Shown here piece by piece: positions 33,382 through 42,137 of a stretch of DNA of 64,000 nucleotides. Position numbers and translations under genes: made by a program. The notes beneath the pieces are model-generated. The model was given only the letters and a program-made list of their open reading frames with translations, had not been told where the DNA came from and ran no database searches. This DNA comes from Emticicia sp. 21SJ11W-3 (GTDB lineage: Bacteria; Bacteroidota; Bacteroidia; Cytophagales; Spirosomataceae), in the NCBI RefSeq assembly GCF_024138715.1, contig NZ_CP092074.1, positions 4,898,001 to 4,962,000 on the forward strand, given 5' to 3'. The stretch's first letter is position 1; each line of letters opens with the position of its first letter.

Positions 33382-34290
33382 TCAGAATAGGCTACCCTGA
33401 ACACTCTGCGGCCTCAGTCTGGGTTCCTGTATACGTAAATTACCCGAATCATTGAGTTTTTTTATCCAGTAAAGCGCCAGTTCGGGTGCAAAAGAGTTAT
33501 TTTGGCAGTGTATGAAAACATAAATGTTTTTCAACCCCAGGTTAATCCAGCCAACTATTCTTTCGCACCAGGCATCTGCTCTTGTATAATCGGTGGGGTG
33601 TAAATCATTTCCCATAAAACGAAGCATCAGATGGTTAGTAGTAAGGGTCATGTGTAGTACGTCTCTTCTGCCGGCCACATCTGAAATGACCGTCCCTACA
33701 CCCAATGAATGCAGCATGGCGCAGGTTTCTTGCCAGATACCCGCATCGGCAAACCATTGCTCATGCCGTAACTCTACCGAAACAGGCAATTCAGGAGGTA
33801 AAGACTTAAGATATTTTTCCAGGTTTTTTAGCTGACCCGGTTGGTATGCCGGTGAAAGCTGCAGGAATACCCTGCCAAGGCAATTGCCCAAAGACAGCAC
33901 GGCCTCACAAAACTGTGCTGTGGGTTCGGCAGCACCTATAAGTTTTCTTTCATGACTAATACTCTGATGAAACTTCGGAAAAAACTTAAATCCGTCTGGG
34001 CAACTGTCTTTCCATTCACGCATGGTTTTTACATCTGGCATTTTGTAGAGCGACTGATTCAATTCTATACAATTAAATTGCCGGGCATAATAATACAGAA
34101 ACTCATTATCTTTTGCGTTTTGTGGATACAACTTACCTTTCCAGGTCTTGTCTGCCCAAATGGGCAGGCCAATACAAACCTGTAATGGCATTGCGTTGTC
34201 TCTTGCCGATATCACATTTGTTGTTAACGGATTATCGTCAGGCAGCGTAAAATCAACGTCTGACAAATCCTCTAGCTTTCCGAAAGTCAT
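33382..34290 (-). CDS. DUF72 family protein
   Basis: Starting at ATG 34290 the protein has 302 residues (MTFGKLEDLSD); the upstream ATG at 34362 adds a hydrophobic, family-unlike extension. The fold is the DUF72/YecE TIM barrel: PLQVCIGLPIWADKTWKGKLYP, QFNCIELNQSLYKMPDVKTM, FKFFPKFHQSISHERKL, SVELRHEQWF and NIYVFIHCQNN. The C-terminal tail ends LRLRPQSVQGSLF-like. DUF72 proteins are widespread, probably enzymes, but without an assigned reaction. It stands alone on the minus strand. Confidence 0.88.
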   Translation of the reverse strand: MTFGKLEDLSDVDFTLPDDNPLTTNVISARDNAMPLQVCIGLPIWADKTWKGKLYPQNAKDNEFLYYYARQFNCIELNQSLYKMPDVKTMREWKDSCPDGFKFFPKFHQSISHERKLIGAAEPTAQFCEAVLSLGNCLGRVFLQLSPAYQPGQLKNLEKYLKSLPPELPVSVELRHEQWFADAGIWQETCAMLHSLGVGTVISDVAGRRDVLHMTLTTNHLMLRFMGNDLHPTDYTRADAWCERIVGWINLGLKNIYVFIHCQNNSFAPELALYWIKKLNDSGNLRIQEPRLRPQSVQGSLF

Positions 34291-34446
34291 CTTAAAACTG
34301 TTTGTTTTAATGTAATAAAATGTGCACCCCCAAAATATACAATAGCCGTTGGCAATTATCATTAAAATTCAACTACAAAATTACCATTCATCATTCGGTT
34401 GGCATGTTCAATCATTTAAACATTATTTTTTGAAACTTTTAAGGCC

Positions 34447-34454
34447 TAATTTTG
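34447..34454 (+). promoter_or_regulatory. Possible -7 box for the ECF sigma factor gene
   Basis: TAATTTTG is a full TAnnTTTG match 113 bp before the start; the nearest upstream TTTG is only 14 bp away, shorter than the usual spacer. Confidence 0.3.
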
Positions 34455-34567
34455 TAAGTACATCAGTAAATAAATTCAGGATATTCCAACCAATTGGTAC
34501 AAAAAGTAATCTTATAAATAAAAACCCTTTTCTGTCCAGACTGTTTGGATAAAAACTTACCCTTTTC

Positions 34568-35134
34568 ATGCACCGCGAATATGATTTAGTGCAGGCTTGT
34601 ATTCGGCAAGAACGAGTGGCGCAGCGACAACTCTATGAGATGTTTGCGTCTAAGTTACTTGTTACTGCTATGCGGTACATGAAAAATAAGCCCGATGCCG
34701 AAGACGTATTGCAGGATTCGTTCATGAAAATTTATCAGAAGCTGCCTACTTTTCGGTTCGATTGCCCTCTTGAGGCCTGGTTAAGAAAAATTGTGGTTAA
34801 TACAGCTCTGAAAGAATTGCAGAATCAACCCAACTGGATGCAGCATACAGACAGTGAACTGGTGAGCGACAAAATTGAAGACAGCGATTTTACGCTTTCG
34901 AACTTTCAGTTTTCTCAGCTGATGGAAATGGTAAACAGCCTGCCTGACGGTTGCAGAACCATCTTTAACCTATATGCTATTGAAGGGTATCAGCATAATG
35001 AAATTGCCGCCCTGCTGGGTATATCAGAGGGGACCTCAAAGTCTCAGTACTCAAGAGCCAGGAGTTTATTGCAACTGAAACTTGGAGCAGGCACCAAAAA
35101 GACAGATAGTAAAGCTCCTGTCAGTAAAATTTAA
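34568..35134 (+). CDS. ECF-type RNA polymerase sigma factor
   Basis: The 188-residue protein has sigma region 2 (QLYEMFASKLLVTAMRYMK then DAEDVLQDSFMKIYQKLPTF; the AEDVLQDSF block binds core RNA polymerase) and region 4 (LPDGCRTIFNLYAIEGYQHNE, followed by IAALLGISEGTSKSQYSRAR, a helix-turn-helix). It lacks regions 1 and 3, so it is an extracytoplasmic-function sigma. The next gene, 47 bp on, encodes a membrane-anchored protein that is its likely partner or anti-sigma. Confidence 0.92.
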   Translation: MHREYDLVQACIRQERVAQRQLYEMFASKLLVTAMRYMKNKPDAEDVLQDSFMKIYQKLPTFRFDCPLEAWLRKIVVNTALKELQNQPNWMQHTDSELVSDKIEDSDFTLSNFQFSQLMEMVNSLPDGCRTIFNLYAIEGYQHNEIAALLGISEGTSKSQYSRARSLLQLKLGAGTKKTDSKAPVSKI

Positions 35135-35181
35135 CTGTAAACACATACAACACGGACACGATAGTTACGTGATATAAAAAA

Positions 35182-36684
35182 ATGAAAGTTGAAGAACAAA
35201 ACAATTTTGAAGAAGAATGGAGAAAAGCGTTTGAAAACGCCGCAATGACTCCTTCTGAGGAATTGTGGGGACGCATTGAGTCGGAGCTGGATAAGAAGAA
35301 GAAGCGTCCGTTTTTATTTTTCCTTAAACCGTCACTAATGGCTACAGGGCTGGCAGCCGCATTAGCTTTAGTGTTGGGAGGTATTCTATTCTTTAATGAG
35401 ACCCCCAAAGCTGATATAGCCCAAACTAACGATAGAATTGTAAAAGACCAAAATGCCTCTGGAACCATGCCGGAAAACCGGCTTGGCGTATCACCTACTG
35501 GCAAAGCCACCACGAATAATCCATCATTAATAGCCACAAAAGAAAGTAAAACAAGCGGAACAGGGACTCCTGATTTAAAAAATTCCAGAATTACAATTGC
35601 TGCTAATAGTAATATAGCGGCAAGTAAACGACCAGAGACTTCTGTTGCAGTTTATTTACTTCCAACGGACGGCGCTGGCAAATCGGGCATTGCCGGATTA
35701 GCCCGTAACACTAACGAAAACTCAGTAGCAGTTACCGCAGAACCACTACTGGCCAGCGCCCATAATTTGGGTAGTCCTGAAAAGCTGGACAGCAAAAAGT
35801 ATAGCCATTTTGGCAGCAGGTATACCATGAAGAGAAATAAACTGGCTTTTGATGCTGAAACCGATGAAGAATCACCAAATACTGCTCTGGCTGCCAATGA
35901 ATCAAAGTTCTGGGTTGGGCTGCAATCAGGGGTTGCGCCTTTTGATCCAAACATGAAACTGGGTAATTTGAATTCAATGGCTTACAGTGCAGCAAGCGAC
36001 TATGCCCAGTTGACCAACGCCAGCAATTCTCCGAGCGATAAAGGATCTTTGTCTGTTTCAAGACCCCGGAATGATGTAAAAAATGGCGTGGCCATTAACA
36101 GTGGTATAGCCTTTGGCGTCAGGGTTTCTAAAAAATGGCATATAGAAAGTGGTGTCAGGTATTTAAGAGGAAACTCAACCCTTGAGACCAATACTTATGC
36201 GTTTCAGAATAACGGATATGTAAATACTTTTCTGGGCAATTATTTGTTGCAAAATTCGGCGCAGAACTATTCTCAGGTTAAAAACAGCAATACTGTTGTG
36301 GCCGATGCCTCTCAGTTTGGCAACAGATATGAATACCTGATGATACCCATGCAAATGGCCTATGAAGTTGGGCTTACCAAAAAAATGAGCCTTAACCTGC
36401 TTGCCGGGTTTTCGACAGACATCTTTTTGCAGAACAGTATTTTTACAGACAAAGGGCTGGTAAGAGGGAAAAACACTATTAATAGCGAAAATAACATTTA
36501 TAAACCTGTTAATTTCAGCGGGCTGGGTGGTGTAAGAGCCAGCTATATGCTTAACAGACACTGGCAGGCTAATATTGGTACGTCGTATCAGAGAGCGCTG
36601 TTTTCGGGCATGACCAGCGCCGTTAATATCAATATGCAAATGCAGATGTTTGGCATCAACTATGGCTTTAATTACAGATTTTAA
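35182..36684 (+). CDS. Membrane-anchored protein with outer-membrane beta-barrel-like C-terminus, sigma-factor partner
   Basis: The 500-residue protein has no signal peptide. Residues 1-45 are charged and cytosolic (EEEWRKAFENAAMTPSEELW, a pattern typical of anti-sigma-like N-termini), residues ~50-71 one membrane helix, ~75-240 a low-complexity Ser/Thr/Asn-rich linker, and ~245-500 a beta-rich domain (FWVGLQSGVAPFDPN, GIAFGVRVSKKWHIESGVRY, ending INYGFNYRF with terminal Phe) like small Bacteroidota OM barrels. A helix in the inner membrane plus an OM-type barrel in one chain would have to span the periplasm. It follows the ECF sigma gene and probably regulates it. Confidence 0.82.
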   Translation: MKVEEQNNFEEEWRKAFENAAMTPSEELWGRIESELDKKKKRPFLFFLKPSLMATGLAAALALVLGGILFFNETPKADIAQTNDRIVKDQNASGTMPENRLGVSPTGKATTNNPSLIATKESKTSGTGTPDLKNSRITIAANSNIAASKRPETSVAVYLLPTDGAGKSGIAGLARNTNENSVAVTAEPLLASAHNLGSPEKLDSKKYSHFGSRYTMKRNKLAFDAETDEESPNTALAANESKFWVGLQSGVAPFDPNMKLGNLNSMAYSAASDYAQLTNASNSPSDKGSLSVSRPRNDVKNGVAINSGIAFGVRVSKKWHIESGVRYLRGNSTLETNTYAFQNNGYVNTFLGNYLLQNSAQNYSQVKNSNTVVADASQFGNRYEYLMIPMQMAYEVGLTKKMSLNLLAGFSTDIFLQNSIFTDKGLVRGKNTINSENNIYKPVNFSGLGGVRASYMLNRHWQANIGTSYQRALFSGMTSAVNINMQMQMFGINYGFNYRF

Positions 36685-36721
36685 ACTAAGGCCGGAACGC
36701 CCCTTGAGTTCGGCCTTAGTT
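36684..36721. terminator. Bidirectional terminator between convergent genes
   Basis: AACTAAGGCCGGAAC pairs with GTTCGGCCTTAGTT with one bulged G; it overlaps the stop of the beta-barrel gene and the end of the cytochrome gene. Confidence 0.75.
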
Positions 36722-37570
36722 GAGTTTATTCTTACGCATATACTCCAGGTATCTGATAATTTCTTCTGCTTCTTTCGGTTTTATTCCTAAATTAGGCATT
36801 TTAACATCATTGCGATAGGCCTCCGGATTCTGAATAAAAGCTTTCAGGTCTTCGATTTTCCAGTATTCGGTCACATTTTTCGGAAAATTCAGCTCAGGCC
36901 CCATTTTACCGCCTATTTTGTTTATGCTGTGGCAGGTCTGGCAACGGTTCTTGAACAGCTCATACCCGGCCATAGCCAATTCTGACCTGGGTACAAGAAC
37001 GGCATCGTTTTCATGCAATGGCGCCAGATGAATCTTTACCAGATTATAAGGCCATTTGTAATTTACGTCATCGCCCGCTACGCCCTCATAAATTACATAA
37101 AAGGGGGCTATTTTTATTTCTCTTCCTTTTTCTTCCAGCGGCTCCCATTCTTTGTCTTCAGGCGCGTCTGCATCGCTCACTGCCAGATACGCCTTTGAAG
37201 CCAATAGTTTTTCAAGAGACATTTCAGGTTTGTATCCGTCTTCACATTCAAAAACAACCTTTGTTTCTGCTGCATTTTGTTTTTTTGCCGACGAATACTT
37301 CTCTAATATATCTTTGAGCGCTATTGCGTTATACCTTTTTTTCTTCATATAAACCGGGTCTTTGCTTAGTGTAATCAGCCGGGTATTTTCAAGAAGGCCT
37401 TTTTCTTTAAGCTCTACCAAATCAACAGAAATCGAGTCTGTTGAGCTCAGCAAAACCGGTTCAGGCTTAGCTACCTGCAGGGAGTCGGCACCGGAAGAGG
37501 GAGATTGATTGCAGGAAAGATAAATAACAGGTATTGACAAAAACAGTAGAACCTTTTTCATTGGCCGCAT
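36716..37570 (-). CDS. Lipoprotein c-type cytochrome with N-terminal oxidoreductase-like domain
   Basis: The 284-residue protein starts with a lipoprotein signal (SIPVIYLSCNQ); ATG 37561 is an alternative start. Residues ~45-190 (SISVDLVELKEKGLLEN, ITLSKDPVYMKKKRYNAIAL, FECEDGYKPEMSLEKLL) resemble the molybdopterin-oxidoreductase/sulfite-oxidase-like fold without obvious cofactor Cys. The C-terminus (~200-284) is a monohaem cytochrome c with Cys210-x-x-Cys213-His214 and a later KMPNLG methionine. It probably passes electrons at the periplasmic or outer membrane; the redox partner is not adjacent. Confidence 0.82.
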   Translation of the reverse strand: MRPMKKVLLFLSIPVIYLSCNQSPSSGADSLQVAKPEPVLLSSTDSISVDLVELKEKGLLENTRLITLSKDPVYMKKKRYNAIALKDILEKYSSAKKQNAAETKVVFECEDGYKPEMSLEKLLASKAYLAVSDADAPEDKEWEPLEEKGREIKIAPFYVIYEGVAGDDVNYKWPYNLVKIHLAPLHENDAVLVPRSELAMAGYELFKNRCQTCHSINKIGGKMGPELNFPKNVTEYWKIEDLKAFIQNPEAYRNDVKMPNLGIKPKEAEEIIRYLEYMRKNKLN

Positions 37571-37727
37571 AATGGTTGGTATTGTGGTTTAAAATTACCC
37601 CAAATTAATGGGGGCTTAAAATCTAATCCGACTTTTTTTTGAACGATTCCACGTTAAGGAATCGTTCACTATATCCCACAAAAATCAACTATTAAAACCG
37701 GGCAGGTATTCTTTATAGAAAATGCCT

Positions 37728-39218
37728 TTAGAATTTTCCGGCGCCTATTTCTACGGCTTTTCCGTTTTCAAGTCTGATCACCTTATCTACACAGGCCGGA
37801 ATCTCGTCTGTATAATGTGTTACGTAAATAAGTGTTTTATCAAGCTCCTGTACCAGTTCATTCACCATGTCGCGGAAATCCACCATGTGATTATAATCAA
37901 GGCCCTGGCAGGGTTCGTCCAGCAATAATAACGACGGGTTTTTAACCAGGGCTCTGGCCAGAAATACCTGACGCTGCTCGCCTGATGAAAGCTGCGTTAT
38001 CTTCCTGTGTGCCAGATGTTGAATTTGAAGCAACACCATGTATTCTTCTACCAAGGTTTGTTCTTCAGGGCTTAACTTTTTAAACAGGCCTGCCGAATCA
38101 AACAACCCTGAAGCTACTGCTTTCCAGACCTCGGCATGGCGGTTAAAATACAGATGCAGCTCTGGCGAAACGTAGCCTATTCGTTTCTTGATATCCCAGA
38201 TACTCTCTCCTGACCCACGTTTTATGTCGAACAAATCATAATCGTTCTGGTATCCTTGCGGATTATCAGCCGTAATCAGGCTAAGCAAAGTGCTTTTACC
38301 TGAGCCGTTATGGCCCATTAAAGCCCATTTGTCGCCCTTTTTTACTTTCCAGCTTACATTATCTACAACGTTTTTTTCTTTATAGACAACTGTAATGTTG
38401 CGCATATTCACTGCGTATTCAAAGTTACTTTCGGGCGGGTGCTGTTTGAGCTTTTCCAACATGGCCGGATACAATAGCTGGCCAGAGCCTTTGCCCGCAT
38501 CCTGAAAAACGAAAGGCCTTTTTTGCGAACGCACTATTGTGCCTTCGTTCAATTCAAGCAGATGGGTTATGCAATCGGGTATTTCTTTGGCAGAACTAAC
38601 CAGAATTAGCTGAATGCCCGACTGTGCTATCTGGTTCAGTACCTCATGTAGTATTTTACGGCTTTCAATATCCAGCCCTACAAATGGGTTATCTAAAACC
38701 AGGTACTGCGGTTTTTTTAATAACGCTAATACAATAAGCGTTCTGCGGGTTTCACCATTTGACAACGTAGCAATGCTACGGTTGAGCAGATGGTTGACAT
38801 TTAAAAGGCTGGCTGTATGAATTATTTCTTCCTGGGTAAACTCAGGCGGGGGTAATTGTACCGACGCCTCGTCGACGGTTCCTACCGGCTTGATTCTGTT
38901 CTGGAGAATCTCCATTACCGTTGGAGCAATTTCAGCATCTATTGAGTTAAATCTTTGCTGATAATAAAGTGTAGCCGACTGCACAATGCGGTTAAAGCTA
39001 TAATCTCTGGCCACAAAGGCAATGTTAGAATAGTGTGGTATAACTGCACGGCCTGTGAAGGGGAAAATCTTTCCGGCCAGCACTTCCAGCAAGGTGCTTT
39101 TACCGGCGCCGTTTCCGCCTGTAATTACCCAGTTTTCATTTGCTGCCACCCGCCAGCTGATATCATGCAAGACCATCCGGTCTCCTTTCTGTATAAATAT
39201 TTTATCTAGTTCAATCAT
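37728..39218 (-). CDS. ModF-like duplicated ABC ATPase
   Basis: The 496-residue protein has two ABC nucleotide-binding domains: Walker A GGNGAGKST (~residue 34) and GHNGSGKST (~306), signature motifs LSNGETRR and LSSGEQRQ, Walker B LVLDNPF and LLLDEPC. There are no membrane segments and no transporter subunit nearby, matching ModF/PhrA-type soluble proteins sometimes linked to molybdate genes. The first Walker B has Asn in place of the catalytic Glu (DNP), so the N-terminal site may hydrolyse ATP poorly. Its start overlaps the AraC gene by 4 bp, forming an operon. Confidence 0.88.
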   Translation of the reverse strand: MIELDKIFIQKGDRMVLHDISWRVAANENWVITGGNGAGKSTLLEVLAGKIFPFTGRAVIPHYSNIAFVARDYSFNRIVQSATLYYQQRFNSIDAEIAPTVMEILQNRIKPVGTVDEASVQLPPPEFTQEEIIHTASLLNVNHLLNRSIATLSNGETRRTLIVLALLKKPQYLVLDNPFVGLDIESRKILHEVLNQIAQSGIQLILVSSAKEIPDCITHLLELNEGTIVRSQKRPFVFQDAGKGSGQLLYPAMLEKLKQHPPESNFEYAVNMRNITVVYKEKNVVDNVSWKVKKGDKWALMGHNGSGKSTLLSLITADNPQGYQNDYDLFDIKRGSGESIWDIKKRIGYVSPELHLYFNRHAEVWKAVASGLFDSAGLFKKLSPEEQTLVEEYMVLLQIQHLAHRKITQLSSGEQRQVFLARALVKNPSLLLLDEPCQGLDYNHMVDFRDMVNELVQELDKTLIYVTHYTDEIPACVDKVIRLENGKAVEIGAGKF

Positions 39219-40060
39219 TTTGCAAGTGTCAGTCTGTATTCACGAGGGCTCTTACCCTTCAGCTGTTTAAACGTTTTATTAAAATGAGAAATATTATTGA
39301 AGCCGACTTCAAAGCAGATATCAGCAATGGAATAATTCTGAATCAGCAACCTGCAGGCCTGATTAACCCTGTATTCGTTTACGAAGTCAGTATAGGTAAT
39401 ATGCGTAATTTTCTTAAAATACCTGCAAAATGAAGGCACAGTAAGGCTGATTAAATCGGCAACGGCTTGTATATCAATGGGCTGTTGGTAGTTATGCTCT
39501 ACAAATTCATAAACCTTGTTAATCCGGTCTTCATCTTTATGGCTGAAGTCGAACGAGAGATCAGATGAATTAAGCAAAGAATACTCGGTAGTAGTGGCCA
39601 ATACCTGAAAAATGTTCAATAGCTCAACCAGCCTGTCAAAATGAGATAAATGGAGCATTCGTTGTAGTTTGGCAGCTACCTGTTTCTGGGCTTTGCCATG
39701 AAACGAGAGTCCCTGACGGGCTCTCTCAAACAAAACCTTTATTTGTTGCATTTCGGGGGTTTCCATAAATCGTTCACCCAGAAAGTCAGCCCTTAGTTGC
39801 ACTACAATTTCTTCATGCTGCCCTATTACACCATAGCCAAAGCCGGTATGCGGTAAGTTAGGCCCTATGAATACAAGTTCTCCCTCCTCGTAGTTGGTAA
39901 GGTGGTTCCCGATATGCAGTTTTCCTGAACCCTTACGGACAAAGACTATTTCATATTCGGGATGATAATGCCAGAAAAAGCGGTCGTTTTGTGATTTCCA
40001 ATGAATGAAACGGAAAGAACTGCCCGTATCAGGAGAGATTTTCTCGTATTCAACTTTCAT
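39215..40060 (-). CDS. AraC-family regulator with N-terminal cupin
   Basis: The 281-residue regulator has a cupin-like sensor (residues ~1-100, FFWHYHPEYEIVFVRKG-type start, HPEYE and GPNLPHTGFGYG) and two C-terminal helix-turn-helix motifs (~185-280, IDIQAVADLISLTVPSFCRY and YSIADICFEVGFNNISHFNK). The ligand is probably a sugar or other small molecule. It is transcribed with the ModF-like ATPase behind it. It is clearly a paralogue of the AraC gene at 61133. Confidence 0.9.
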   Translation of the reverse strand: MKVEYEKISPDTGSSFRFIHWKSQNDRFFWHYHPEYEIVFVRKGSGKLHIGNHLTNYEEGELVFIGPNLPHTGFGYGVIGQHEEIVVQLRADFLGERFMETPEMQQIKVLFERARQGLSFHGKAQKQVAAKLQRMLHLSHFDRLVELLNIFQVLATTTEYSLLNSSDLSFDFSHKDEDRINKVYEFVEHNYQQPIDIQAVADLISLTVPSFCRYFKKITHITYTDFVNEYRVNQACRLLIQNYSIADICFEVGFNNISHFNKTFKQLKGKSPREYRLTLAK

Positions 40061-40084
40061 ACTTTATTATCATTATAAGTAAAA

Positions 40085-40116
40085 CAAAATTATATAATAT
40101 GTTAATAAAGTACAAG
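40085..40116 (-). promoter_or_regulatory. Probable promoter of the araC-ABC operon
   Basis: On the minus strand TAATTTTG (40085-40092) fits the -7 box, and CTTG (40113-40116, 3 of 4 to TTTG) is 20 bp upstream. The start codon is at 40060, so the leader is short. Confidence 0.4.
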
Positions 40117-40172
40117 TATTTGATAATGATGGAATAGTTTATTGCAGAAAAATAGCCCAATTTTGTACCTGT

Positions 40173-40259
40173 AATGCCTCAGGGCATTTGCCTTTCTACA
40201 GACAAATATACTTTACCTATGATAATTAAATCAGCGAGGCCTATGCTTCGCTTTTTTTG
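40173..40259 (+). ncRNA. Candidate small RNA: two hairpins and a T-run with no gene upstream
   Basis: In the gap between two minus-strand genes, AATGCC-TCAG-GGCATT (40173-40188) forms one hairpin and AGCGAGG/CTTCGCT (40233-40252) another, followed by seven T on the plus strand. No plus-strand gene precedes them. This could be the end of an independent plus-strand small RNA. No consensus promoter was found, so the call is weak. Confidence 0.3.
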
Positions 40260-40311
40260 TTTTAGGGTACACCTTGCATAACCAATGCCCACTAATGCCC
40301 TATTTATAGCT

Positions 40312-40896
40312 CTAAAGTACTGGTAATGCCTCTAAAAATTCTATCAGCTTTGCCACAGCCACACCGCGATGACTGATTGGATTCTTTTGTTCGGGTGTCA
40401 TTTCTGCAAAACTCTGATTGTAGCCTTCCGGAATAAACAGAGGATCGTAGCCAAACCCCTTGATGCCTTTAGGCTCCTGAGCAATGGTGCCGCGAATGAT
40501 GCCATCAAACTGGTGGATGTCATCGCCCAGAATGAGGGTAATTACACATCTGAACTGAGCAGCCCGATTGGTTATGCCTTCCAGATTTTTCAGAAGAAGC
40601 TCATTATTTCTGGCATGATTGCCATGTTCTCCGGCATAACGGGCCGAAAACACACCCGGTTCTCCGTTTAAAGCCTCAACTTCCAGTCCGGAGTCATCGG
40701 CGATACAGTTAACGCCAAACCTTTCTCTGATAAATAGTGCTTTCTGCCGCGAATTACCCTGAAAAGTATTTTCTGTTTCAGGTATCTCATCTGAGCAGCC
40801 GATATCAGCCAGCGTCTTCAGCTCATACCTGCTACCTAGCATGGCCTGTAATTCTTCTACTTTATGCTGATTGTTAGTTGCGAGACAAAGTATCAT
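40312..40896 (-). CDS. rdgB: Non-canonical purine NTP pyrophosphatase (RdgB/HAM1)
   Basis: The 194-residue enzyme hydrolyses ITP, dITP and XTP to monophosphates, protecting nucleic acids. Motifs are LATNNQHKVEELQAML at the N-terminus, ADDSGLEVEALNGEPGVFSA with the metal-binding DDSG, FGYDPLFIPEGY and SHRGVAVAKL. The length is normal. It lies downstream of prfA on the minus strand with a 14-bp inverted repeat between them. Confidence 0.95.
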   Translation of the reverse strand: MILCLATNNQHKVEELQAMLGSRYELKTLADIGCSDEIPETENTFQGNSRQKALFIRERFGVNCIADDSGLEVEALNGEPGVFSARYAGEHGNHARNNELLLKNLEGITNRAAQFRCVITLILGDDIHQFDGIIRGTIAQEPKGIKGFGYDPLFIPEGYNQSFAEMTPEQKNPISHRGVAVAKLIEFLEALPVL

Positions 40897-40944
40897 AGTT
40901 ATAGAGAAAGGTAAATGTATAAATTGGATGAATACCCAACTGGA

Positions 40945-40997
40945 GAGCGGAACAAAGCAGATGCAATACTTTTATTTCCTTTAGCTTTGTTCCGCTC
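40945..40997. repeat. 14-bp perfect inverted repeat between prfA and rdgB
   Basis: GAGCGGAACAAAGC (40945-40958) and GCTTTGTTCCGCTC (40984-40997) form a perfect stem around a 25-nt loop. It lacks an adjoining T-run on either strand, so it is not a standard terminator; it may still terminate prfA or stabilise its 3' end. Confidence 0.55.
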
Positions 40998-41007
40998 CTG
41001 GTTTTCT

Positions 41008-42081
41008 TTAAGCGTAGCCTTCTTTCATTTTTTCTGCATTATCTGCAATCCGGAGTTGTTCAATAAAACCGTCTATCTCGCCATCCATCACACTGGGCAG
41101 GTTATAGACTGTATAACCGATTCTATGATCAGTAACACGGCTTTGCGGATAATTATAGGTACGTATCTTATCTGAACGGTCGCCGGTACCTACTAAAGAC
41201 TTGCGGGCATCTGCTATGGCGGCGTTGTGCTTGGCGAGTTCCATCTCGTAAAGCCTGGAACGTAACACCGAAAGCGCCTTTTCACGGTTCTTTATCTGCG
41301 AACGCTCGTCCTGACAAGACACCACAATGCCTGACGGAATGTGGGTCATCCGTACGGCAGAATAAGTTGTATTTACCGACTGCCCGCCAGCGCCTGAAGA
41401 GTTAAAGGTATCGATTCGTATATCATTCATGTTCAGCTGTATATCAACTTCGTCGGCCTCTGGCATAGCGGCAACAGAAGCCGCAGACGTGTGCACACGC
41501 CCCTGCGACTCAGTGGCAGGCACACGCTGTACCCGATGTACTCCTGACTCGAATTTCAGTTTACCGTATACGTCTTCGCCTTCAACCTGTAATATAATCT
41601 CTTTATACCCTCCAGCCGTGCCCTCATTATGGTCTAGCAGAGTCATCGTCCAGCCTTCCTGGCGTTCAATATAGCGTTGATACATTCTGAATAGGTCGCC
41701 GGCAAAAATAGAGGCTTCATCGCCACCGGTACCCGCACGTATTTCAAGAATCACGTTTTTGCTGTCGTTCGGGTCTTTGGGTATCAGCATTTCTTTCAGA
41801 ATAGCCTCTGCCTGATCTCTTTGTGGCAATAGAATATCCAGTTCTTCTTTTGCCATATCGCGCATTTCTTCGTCTTTCTCGTTGGCAATAATGTCTTTTG
41901 CGCCATCAATATTAGACAAGATATTCTTATAGGCATTAAACTGACTGACAATCTTCTCCAGGTCTTTATACTCTTTGCTCAGACGCTTAAATTTTGCCAT
42001 GTCTGACACCACCTCGGGCATCGTAATCTGTTGAGATACCTCTTCAAACCTTTCTTTTATGGCCTCTAACTGTTCTAACAT
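41008..42081 (-). CDS. prfA: Peptide chain release factor 1
   Basis: RF1 releases the finished peptide at UAA and UAG. The 357 residues include the Pro-Ala-Thr stop-codon reading motif (residues 188-190; PAT rather than PxT variants is allowed in RF1) and the GGQ peptidyl-transferase motif at 232-234 in SSGAGGQSVNTTYSA. The N-terminal coiled region with RAGTGGDEASIFAGDLFRMY is intact. No programmed frameshift (which occurs in RF2) is present. Confidence 0.96.
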   Translation of the reverse strand: MLEQLEAIKERFEEVSQQITMPEVVSDMAKFKRLSKEYKDLEKIVSQFNAYKNILSNIDGAKDIIANEKDEEMRDMAKEELDILLPQRDQAEAILKEMLIPKDPNDSKNVILEIRAGTGGDEASIFAGDLFRMYQRYIERQEGWTMTLLDHNEGTAGGYKEIILQVEGEDVYGKLKFESGVHRVQRVPATESQGRVHTSAASVAAMPEADEVDIQLNMNDIRIDTFNSSGAGGQSVNTTYSAVRMTHIPSGIVVSCQDERSQIKNREKALSVLRSRLYEMELAKHNAAIADARKSLVGTGDRSDKIRTYNYPQSRVTDHRIGYTVYNLPSVMDGEIDGFIEQLRIADNAEKMKEGYA

Positions 42082-42137
42082 ACGTTTATTACACTATTAT
42101 AAAACTCTATTGCTGAGCGTTGCCTTTCGGGCTGAAA

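Noticed and set aside
37728-39218. ModF-like ATPase as exporter for the GG-leader peptide
   Set aside because: It has no membrane segments and no C39 domain, and it lies 14 kb away in another operon.
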